Shown here piece by piece: positions 53,574 through 64,000 of a DNA stretch of 64,000 nucleotides (its first letter is position 1; every line of letters starts with the position of its first letter). The stretch covers positions 260,648 through 324,647 of the forward strand of contig NW_019774881.1 of assembly GCF_001039355.2 (NCBI RefSeq), written 5' to 3'. This stretch comes from Lingula anatina. Its lineage: Eukaryota > Brachiopoda > Lingulata > Lingulida > Lingulidae. The notes under the pieces were generated by a model, which saw only the letters and a list, made by a program, of their open reading frames with translations, ran no database searches and was not told where the DNA came from. A program made the position numbers and the translations under genes.

Positions 53574-54598
53574 TTTCTTGCCACACTGGTACGTCTAAAA
53601 ATAATAGAGAAACTATTTAAAATTTATCTTTAAAATTCTTTAGGTTGAGTTTTCCCTTTTCCAGGCTATTAACAAAAGTTGTTTCTCGTTTCTCTTTATC
53701 TATAAATGCATTTTGCATGTTATCCCTTCTGATGAAAAATATTTGGAATTCTTTTCCACGTGATAAGTGAAATATTTAACCGAATTTGACTAAAATGACG
53801 GATATAGGCTCTGATCATTGGCAGCAGTTTTAATGCTACATCTGCAGATGTATGACCTGATGTAAAAAAACTCACCACCACATTAAATGTTTCCCATAAA
53901 ATCTAACGATCGTATTTTCATTGTTAGACTTAAAACTGAAATCCTCTAGAAATTATTTATGAAGAGAGTTTTAAATGATCATTTCTTTTATATTGGAAAT
54001 AGTTAACTGAATATTTCAAAAACTTAATAACTGAACGGTATTTTGGGACATACGTTATCGTACCTCAAGCTCAGTTCCTTTTCGTCTGCGGTTAACTTTT
54101 TCCCTTGGTACGTTTTCAGCTTACTCCAGAGTTCTGTATTGTCACTTGGGCGTCCTGTACACACTGAGCAAGCGTTGGAGACACGGGTTTTATAAGGACA
54201 GAGACATTGTCATAATTCAATTATTCCTTCCGCGTTACAAACATCTAAGCTAGTGTCACTGAACACTTACACGCTAACAAATCGTCAACGGAACTCCAGA
54301 TCTACGTGGCTGCCAAGGCTGGGATTTACCGCAATATAAATGTCTACAATGACCAGTAGACGAGGATTACGTTTTCTCACGTAATGGCCCTGGTCAGCAA
54401 AATGTGGTCACTCCCAGAAATTAAGGGACCCACGTGTTTCTGTTTTTAAGTTTTAAGTATCATTACCGTTGTGGTTGTAGGTGTTGTGTATCTATCAATA
54501 CATAGAGGGATGGTCGTGCTGATTATTCACGTGTCCTACTACACGTTATCTAGAAACGCCATATATGTATGACATAATTAGTGAAAACACAAATAAGC

Positions 54599-54913
54599 AA
54601 GTAAATCCAAGCACATTTTTTCAAAATGTTGTGGGAACGACATTCAAGAAGAGTTATTTTTGGCTTACAAACTAAATAAAACGAGAACATCTGTTTTTAA
54701 CATCTTATCTAGAGACTGAAAACCCTTTTTCATAGTACCTTTAGGATGCTACGTATCATCATATTTCAAAATTCACTACTCAGATCAATTTTTTATGGCT
54801 TCTCTGCGTTATCCAGTAAAGAGGGAGAGAGAAGGGTTCCGCAGTTTATCCTCTGAGTTACATGACAATGGTGTCTGCAAAGGCTGTTGATATACAAGTT
54901 TTGATCCCCAACA
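54599..54913 (+). repeat. Direct duplicated block 5, copy A (ends at single N 54914)
   Basis: Nearly identical to 54915-55234, beginning AAGTAAATCCAAGCAC in both. Length differs by a few GA-rich bases. Confidence 0.9.
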
Positions 54914-54914
54914 N

Positions 54915-55234
54915 AAGTAAATCCAAGCACATTTTTTCAAAATGTTGTGGGAACGACATTCAAGAAGAGTTATTTTTGGCTTACAAACTAAATAAAACGA
55001 GAACATCTGTTTTTAACATCTTATCTAGAGACTGAAAACCCTTTTTCATAGTACCTTTAGGATGCTACGTATCATCAAATTTCAAAATTATTCCTCAGAT
55101 CAATTTTTTATGGCTTCTCTGCGTTATCCAGTAAAGAGAGAGAAAGAAAGAGAGGGGTTCCGCAGTTTATCCTCTGAGTTACATGACAATGGTGTCTGCA
55201 AAGGCTGTTGATATACAAGTTTTGATCCCTAACA
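54915..55234 (+). repeat. Direct duplicated block 5, copy B
   Basis: Partner of 54599-54913; unique sequence resumes after 55234. Confidence 0.9.
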
Positions 55235-57290
55235 TAATGTCTTACAATTTCCTTTTAATCATATTGCGTCTTTTTCTTTTTCTAAAATTTATTCTTAATT
55301 TCACGACGTTCTGTTTATCAAAATTATTTCCTATTAATTCTATCTATTAAGGAACTCCTTTTGGAGGTACATGCTGTAGTTTGAGGTCAAAAACACCGAA
55401 ATGCATTTGGAGAAGATTACATTTCACTAGAAGAAATGTTTCGTTATTTATAAAAATTTTCGGGTTCAATAACAACGCATTGTAGACAAATAAATTTTCG
55501 TAAAATTGTTAGAAAGGTGAGGTTCTGAAGTCAGTTATACTTGGGGATTTTTCCGTTTGAGTTCCTTCCGATGATCAGTTATAAATATTTGGTAAAGCAA
55601 ATGTCACATTCAAGAAAGCGTGGTCTGACGATGATTGCCAGAGTCACCTAAAGGTTATACGATATGCCAGGAGGAATTCCATCACACAGTTAGTGTCTTG
55701 TGCAGCTGTCCAAATGACCCGAATGACGTCTTACGTTTCTGTTCCAACATGACAATGCTCCTCCTCATCTTGTCCGCAAAACACAACAAGTTTCCAGTGA
55801 CCAAAGGGATGACAACTGTTCTTTTTGGACAAAAAAAAAAAAACAAAAAAAAAACAAAAAAAAACGGATTTTCTTGGGGTAAACGACGATTTCCCGTACT
55901 TACATGTACCAATGCAATCCATTGCAATGTACATGAATCCATTCCAACATTCAAAGTTAGTTCATGATTTTTTTCTATTTTAACCTTTTTTGGTAATAAA
56001 TCTTCAGAGATTATGACGGAGGTTTAGTCATCTATTAAGGTGCACGTATTCTGATAACAAGCACAGATTCCAGAATAATTGCGATAACCACTGTTTTGGT
56101 GGTAAAATGGAATTTATTATATTTTCATGAGTTGTTTACAATGCATTTATTGTGAAATATGAATCTCATACGAACAGATGTTATCTCTTTAAATAGTTCA
56201 GACTTATCTAAAACATTGTTTTCTCACTTGTTGATCACAGTAGTTGAAACAATGCCCATATTTCGCATAGATAACACATGTATATATACCTGTATTGCAC
56301 CTGTATATATACCTGTATTGTTGACCATTAAGAAAATTAGCGACACTTTATTTACTTAAAGTGTTAGGGCCTACATGTAGCTCTGATATTAACTCATCTC
56401 TTCTGTCTACATCAGAGCGATTCGGTAATAAACTATTCTTGTTAAAGGCACCGCATAGTGTTTTTTTTTCCTACGGATAATTTAATATACAAGGACATGC
56501 CCTATAATGCAACCGATCACCAATGCAGTCAATCTCCGTTACCACAACGCCTCTGTGTGGAAAAAATGCCAGACATCACCGATTCGCATAAAAATGTTAA
56601 AAATGATGAAAATGCAAGTTGTCTGAGAGAGAAGTGGTTGAAAGACCTTAGATGTACAGCGCTAATATGAAATATTTAGATTCTGTTTTCACGGGTCTTA
56701 CACAAAACAAATCCAAAGAGTAGTTTTATATTTGAAAAGCTTTTACTTAGCTAAACAACAGGCTGTTGAAATGGATCGTGATCATTATTACTAACTGTCT
56801 ATTGCAGTTCTGTAGCTTTTACGTAGGCATATTTCACTAACAAATAGCCGCCACAACTGCCCATTATAGGCCTATTGTCCTTATGGGACTATTCTTCGGA
56901 TGTTTATTCCTCTTTCTTAGAATTTTACTTATTGCCACCTATAACGGACATTTGTGTCTTAATAGCATATAAATGGAACAACCTGGAACATGCAACAATT
57001 TATAGGCTACCAGATTTTTTTCAAAAAAATTGGGAATGACCACCATGCATCTACCCATATCACAAGTAAGCCCACACATCTGAAATTAATGGAATTTGTC
57101 CTGTAGAAAATATTAGGCTGCATCTTTTATTTTACCCTGCCAATGAAAGCGCAATGATACAAGCGCCCTCTTGGGGTTCCCTTCAATAATTGCAATCGTT
57201 CCCTTTCAAACAGTTACGATCTTTTCTGCTGTAGCAGATTTCACACCTGAGGCCAATTGCGCCGCATTGCAGCAGGTGCGACTTACAGTA

Positions 57291-57300
57291 CGCATGCGCA
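57291..57300. promoter_or_regulatory. NRF1-like palindromic site upstream of DRC12
   Basis: CGCATGCGCA matches the core of the NRF1 consensus (GCGCATGCGC type) and lies about 140 bp before the ATG. Motif match only. Confidence 0.35.
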
Positions 57301-57437
57301 CTTTAGATGACAACAAGACAAGAGAGCTAAACAATCGAGCTGGCAGCAGTTCTCCATTGCGAGTTGTCCCGTCTGTTACGTCTCTGTAAATTATAAAGCA
57401 ACCCAAGGTTAACTGACAGGGAGATATCTGCCTGATC

Positions 57438-59657
57438 ATGCCACCAAAGAAGAAAAAGGGTGGGAAAAAGAAGGGGAAAAAGAAGAAGGATGGTAAGTTT
57501 TGACAAGTATTAGATCCAAACGGCCCATATACATGTACTGTACAGTGGGGTTGTATGACATATGTCCATCTTTAAGTTGGTGACTTTGTAGAAAAGTCGT
57601 TGTAAACCTCTATACAGTAGGCATTGCAGTGTGATTTTAATTGTATGGAAGTTATACCAGTCCATTATTTGCAATTTTCTTATATAAAGTTGAGTTCTAC
57701 GTTAGAGAGAGAATATAAAAATATTTATTTTATATTTTCTTCCAGATGCCGAGTTGGAACTTGAGGACAAATACAGAAAGACGATGGATGAGATTGAAGC
57801 ACTAAAAGATCACCTGGGTATGTCTCTTTGTTGTTCGAATCAAGTAGTTTGATAAGTATTCTGTTTTGAAAATTTGTAAAGAACAAACAAGTAAGTCAAT
57901 ATTCTGTATCATATTTTTAGGAATTTAAATAAAGTCAGAAAGTTATTTGAGTATATGCAGGTCTGATTGGAATGATTATTTCAGCTATTCGCAAGGAAAT
58001 AGCCAGGCGTTCCCAGTCAATGGGAGATGAATGGAAGGCACAGGTGAAACAGGCAGAGAAACAAGTACAAGAGTTAAAAGATGACCACCAGTCAGTCAGT
58101 GCAGGTAACTTTATTGTCATTATTGGGAGCACAACCATTGTGTCTCTCACCTAGCACAATCAGAAACAGGGGCTAAAAATTGTCTAGGTTTAGTGCACTT
58201 TATCCTCATGAAGTTTATTTAAATAATATATAAATAATAATAAATTAATATTAATAATAAATAAATAGAGTAAAAGAAATATGAAAGGTGTAATATATTT
58301 TAAGGCAGTTTTTTTTTAAATTGTAGAAGTTCCCAATGTTGATAGAATGCATGTACTATAATCAAGATCCCATTTTGGACACTTTAATAGATTTTATTTA
58401 TAAATTTATTTTTTTGGATATGATATAAAACTATAAATATTGTTATATATATTTACAGACATGACAAGACAGTACAAAACTATGCAGACAGATCTCAGTA
58501 TTCAGATTCATGACCTGAAGACAAAACTAGAGAGAACACAGAGAGAGTTGGGTAAGTCTGAAAAGGTTTGGCATAGCTGTATCTTGCCAGGTTAGCAATT
58601 ACAAAATTTTATTTACTTTAACTTATTTAAATTGGAAAATAATTTTGAATTTTGGGGAACTCTTGACACTTTTACTAGACTAATAACAGAATGTCTTTCC
58701 AGAATGTCTTTCCTTCTGAAAGCAGTCTTGAAAGATGGTGTCCAGTTTTTTTATGATGTTTTTGGCATTTTGGTTACATTTATTGTGATGTTCTTATTTT
58801 TGTCCTTTTGAGTTTAAATATCAAATCTACTCTTCAACAGAAGATTGTCATATTTCACATATGCGGAAGAGAAAAATATCTGCTTACAGAAAGATGTTCT
58901 GGATAGAAATTCACTGAAGTTAACTCTTCTTAGGGGGGATAGTAAATTTTACTTTTTAACTAGGTGTTGGGCAGATCATTGTGTGTGTGTGTGTCAGTGT
59001 GTGTTTGGTCTTTTGAATTTTCGAAACTTGCTCCTAACATCCATTTCTTTTCTTTCAGAGAAAACCCAGCAGGATCTAGCAGACACGAGAGCAGAGAGGG
59101 ATAAGATTATCAAGGAGAAGGACAGCGAGATCCTGGATCTGCAGGTTAAGATACAGAGCCAGGAAGAGGCTTATGAAAAGATACTGAACGTAAGTGGGGA
59201 TGAATTCGAGGGTTGGACAATTTTTAGATTAGACGAGTAAATATCTTGGTTAAGGTGATGTGAATAGAACTTATAAGTGGGAACAAAATGGAGGGTAGGG
59301 CAAACTTTTTGATTGGATGGGCTGAATTATCTACTTAATCAAAAACCTATTTGTTGAAACTGTAGATTGTGGGTGCATATATCTTTAAGATTATTGCTTT
59401 TGGCAAATGTCATTTCACATGCTGTGCACAGTTGATTAAGTATAAGTACCACAATGGATTCCCAGCATAATTCAACACATAAGCCTCGGAAATGCCTTAA
59501 TATGTAAAATGTCTTCATTTCTTTTCAGAACACCCTGGACAGTCTGTCAGAGAAGATCAAAAATGCCCGCTTGGTCTGGGTTGATAAAGAATCTATGATA
59601 GCTCAGAAAAACAAAGCCACTCTGTTGGAATTTGGACTGAATCCACTGGATTTATGA
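57438..59657 (+). CDS. DRC12: Dynein regulatory complex subunit 12 (CCDC153-like)
   Basis: Six GT-AG exons join in frame: 57438-57492, 57746-57817, 57985-58104, 58459-58551, 59059-59189 and 59529-59657, giving 199 residues (human CCDC153 is about 210). The protein starts MPPKKKKGGKKKGKKKK, a lysine-rich head typical of this family. It continues as coiled coil (KYRKTMDEIEALKDH, QAEKQVQELKDDHQS, LKTKLERTQRELEKTQQDL) and ends in LVWVDKESMIAQKNKATLLEFGLNPLDL, a conserved C-terminus. From family knowledge it is part of the nexin-dynein regulatory complex of motile cilia. Repeated phase-1 introns agree with a single gene. No membrane segment or signal peptide is present. Other small axonemal coiled-coil proteins are the only serious alternative. 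Confidence 0.85.
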
Positions 59658-61700
59658 TGATTTTTTAAAACAAAGAAATATGGAAAGAGATTTGATGGAA
59701 TTTGGATAAAATTTTTCCATATAAACTGCTGAAAACTGTGGTAGATTATTAAGATTTCTGATGGTAAAATTGTGGAGGGACATAGAGAAAAGTGGATGTA
59801 TATTATTTAGAAATGATCTCCCATTACTCCTGTGTACTTAATGTTGTTATAATTTAAATACATTCCAATGTTTGAATAGAAGCTGTTCAGTTATGTTCAC
59901 CATTTACAATAAGATGAATGCAAAGATGACTTATATCCTTTAATTCAATGTATTTCAAAGTGAGGAAATAATAGCCACGCTATCTTATATTCCATGTCAT
60001 CTTTGGTTTTGACAATGCTGATGTAAGAAAAATACTCCATTTTAGACTATAAATGTTATTGTGCACCATTAGAAAACATTTTTGTTGTACCCCACGATCT
60101 TGTTTTACTGTAGATGCCCTCCTCTTCCTAGTGTAGTAAAAACAAAGCTCCCCACCCACTCTTTAGGTCACACGATTGACACATATTGTTCAGTGTTAAA
60201 AGCCAGTTTAATTTGTTTACTTATAAACATTAGATCACCTATCCCCCATATCTCTGTAATGTTCATAATGTTGAAGAGGTTAATGTGGTATCTGCTGGCA
60301 CCATCCTTACATGCCTGAATATGCTGTCTGCTTAAATGGGAAGGGAAGGTCACAATACCAGTCTCTGCCACAGTGTAAAGCTAACAGAACTAGCTGGTAC
60401 TGACAGTCAAGTAAACAAACACCTCCTTCTACAGTATTTATATAAATAATTTTAATATTTATTATTTCATTCATTCAATACTGTAAAAACAATTAACCAC
60501 TTCATTATGTCTGGCAATATGTAAATGCCTGTTATGTTGAAAAATACAAAATAAACCCTACTGCCAACTGTCAAAATGTTTTTACATCAAACGTCTTCTC
60601 CAACTGTTTTTACCAATACACATGTAATAACAAAAATACTCAAATTTGTGAACTGTCAGAGTTTTAGTTGTGATAATTATGTTGACTTAAGTATTACAAA
60701 CTTAAATTTTTGTTTTAAACATGAAGGCGATTGTGCAAGAGTTCAGCTTCCCTTAAGCTACTGATTTCATTTAATATAGTAAATATCAGCCCAATGAGAC
60801 AGAGAAATATTCATCTGATTTGGTATTCTGCCAATTAAGAAATTGTAAAAACTGATAAGTGAAATCTGGCAAGCTGCATCTCTTCAGTTCTTGGATTTCT
60901 ATGACCAACAGTGTTCTGAATTTGAGCTATCAATCTGCTGGAAAACTCATCAAACCACGAATTCTTCTTCACTTTTTTTTTTAATTCTTGATTTTTTTTA
61001 CCTGAAAAATATTTTAAGACTAGAATAAGTTATATTTTCCCTGGATAAATCTGTAAGTATAAAAAACATTTTTAGCTGTTTATTTTAGAGGAAGGGGGGT
61101 GATGACGAAGCTTCAGCCTGCAAGGTGCCTGCATTAAAAGAGAAAGAGCAAACGAAAACAGTTTTGAACTCATATTAAAGCCTGCTAGCTTAGCAAGAAA
61201 AATCCAACTTTATCCGTGGACCCAAAAACTATTTAAAACAGAGATACTATATAATATTTTATCACATGATGCTATACTGTACAAGCCAAAGTGGAGTATT
61301 ACAGAAAATTTACACAAGCAAAAGCAAAAGACCCACTTTTTTAATTCTGTCTATATCTCTTAGATTTTATTTTAATATATATATGTTGTTTTTTTTTTGT
61401 TTTTTTTTTTTTAATAAGATTGATTTTTAGTAGTGTAAATTTTAAATGGTTTCCAATGAGAGTTTATGATTAAAATATTGTAGTCATTTGATTTTAGTAT
61501 ATTAGCCATTATTGTAAGGCGCCTTGAGATAGAATGTACGTAAGGCGCCATATAAGAATCTTATTATTATTATTATTATTATTAAAATTTACAACAGCAG
61601 CACCATTTTATTGAGAAAATCAATGAAATCAGTATCTCAAAAATAAGGGCTATTTGCCAAAAGTAAGTATTTCATATAAGCCTACACTTACCCATTGAAC
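59658..61700. other. Convergent 3' region between DRC12 and ETFB
   Basis: AT-rich and without a supported gene. A plus-strand AATAAA near 60550 could end a long DRC12 3' UTR. A repeat tail at 61515-61584 is listed separately, and a T-rich run lies near 61387-61412. Confidence 0.5.
61515..61584 (+). mobile_element. 3' tail of a SINE/LINE-like retroelement
   Basis: AAGGCGCCTTGAGAT and AAGGCGCCATATAAGAATC are followed by a TTA trinucleotide tail. The form 'aagcgccttgag ... gcgccatataa (TTA)n' is a familiar 3' end of CR1/L2-related LINEs and the SINEs that borrow their tails. The 5' extent cannot be defined here. Confidence 0.6.
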
Positions 61701-63459
<1,759 letters not shown>

Positions 63460-63853
63460 CTGAAATACGGACAATGACAATAAGGATTTGCCCACAAAAC
63501 TATAATATAGTCTAACAAAGTATTTAAAATGTTCACCAATATCATATTAAAGAGAAACACTTAAAGGATGTCTTTCCGCTGTAGACGCTTAAATAGGCCT
63601 TTCTCTGAAACTTTACCTATTTGATCCTGAACCCCAAAGCATGTCTCACACGAAACCGTTGAGAAAATAAAGGTCGAGGTATAGGTTTTTAAGATCACTT
63701 AAAGAAAAAAAAGCGCAGCATTTTTTTTTCGTCTAAACTTCTCGCCATTACTCCCCTACGCATGGAATTCTGGGACTTGCCTCAATTTGCATATGACTGA
63801 ATACTACTGTTTACTACGCTCTGGAGAAGACCCGGATGTCACTGCAAACCAAG
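63460..63853. other. ETFB intron or intergenic DNA, promoter-like near its right end
   Basis: No ETFB 5' exon was found here on the minus strand. The last 150 bp are less AT-rich than most of the window and precede a plus-strand ATG at 63854. Confidence 0.4.
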
Positions 63854-63944
63854 ATGGAGGGTAGTCCGAGTACACGTGAGTTGAAAGAGAGAAGAATAAC
63901 TCTACGGGACAATGAAAAAGGAAATAAAACGGGAAATGCAGAAG
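63854..63944 (+). CDS. Possible first exon of an unidentified plus-strand gene
   Basis: An ATG at 63854 in a good context (AAGATGG) opens MEGSPSTRELKERRITLRDN and continues for 42 codons to a stop at 63980. Donor-like sites are GTGAGT at 63876 (very strong) and GTGAGG near the end of the frame, so the true exon end is uncertain. The peptide is charged and I do not recognise it. Its position antisense to ETFB, before any ETFB 5' exon appears, is odd. Confidence 0.35.
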
Positions 63945-64000
63945 CAGAGGATGTTATTTTCATTGGCAGGCCGGTGAGGTAGACAAAGCAGAAGTAGGAA

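Larger units (their letters stand above)
49695..54076 (+). repeat. Direct duplicated block 4, copy B
   Basis: Partner of 45393-49693. Differences include a 90-bp indel near 53629-53718, a 12-bp coding deletion and microsatellite lengths. Unique sequence follows 54076. Confidence 0.9.
54077..57437. other. Intergenic region with a short allelic duplication and the DRC12 promoter side
   Basis: No supported gene. It contains block 5 (two copies of about 315 bp), an A-rich run (about 55830-55863) and a 24-bp tandem doublet with TGTATATATACCTG at about 56277-56321. The last 150 bp before the DRC12 start are relatively GC-rich and include CGCATGCGCA. Confidence 0.5.

Noticed and set aside
10816-55234. 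Genuine tandem gene duplication of the acyltransferase and secreted protein
   Set aside because: Each copy boundary coincides with a single N and restarts mid-feature; allelic contig overlap is simpler.

Overview
The window is nuclear DNA from an animal, most likely a marine lophotrochozoan and perhaps a mollusc. It is AT-rich, its genes are split by GT-AG introns, and long stretches hold only microsatellites and small repeats. The mollusc suggestion is inference. It rests on a multi-copy amidated-peptide precursor, an AA15 lytic polysaccharide monooxygenase and an animal WS/DGAT-type acyltransferase; no marker gene fixes the species.

Layout. 1-3193 (+): the last seven coding exons of an AGAP-type ArfGAP. 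7488-9263 (-): a complete GATAD1 in four exons, convergent with AGAP. 10734-15529 (+): one WS/DGAT-like acyltransferase gene whose first three exons appear twice because of an assembly overlap. 21566-23906 (-): a two-exon neuropeptide precursor with eight amidation/cleavage sites. 34390-40402 (-): a four-exon secreted AA15 LPMO ending in three tandem six-cysteine modules. 48822-49283 and 53124-53573 (-): two copies of one unrecognised small secreted protein with a Gly-Lys-Arg processing site. 57438-59657 (+): a six-exon axonemal coiled-coil protein, DRC12/CCDC153. 61701-63459 (-): the last four exons of ETFB. From 63854 (+): the start of an unidentified gene.

The main structural point is that five single-N bases (12962, 17951, 27983, 49694, 54914) each join two nearly identical blocks in direct orientation. 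Block two always restarts at sequence already seen in block one, even inside an exon. This looks like unmerged allelic contigs rather than tandem duplication. The window is therefore about 11-12 kb longer than the real locus, and the copies act as an internal allele comparison. They show a 158-bp transposon insertion with an 8-bp target duplication, a roughly 240-bp dispersed-repeat insertion, microsatellite length changes, and coding constraint on the small secreted protein.

The genes do not form one pathway. They are housekeeping genes (AGAP, GATAD1, ETFB, DRC12) among lineage-variable secreted or lipid genes. The items most worth following are the peptide precursor, the LPMO with defensin-like cysteine modules, and the small secreted protein.
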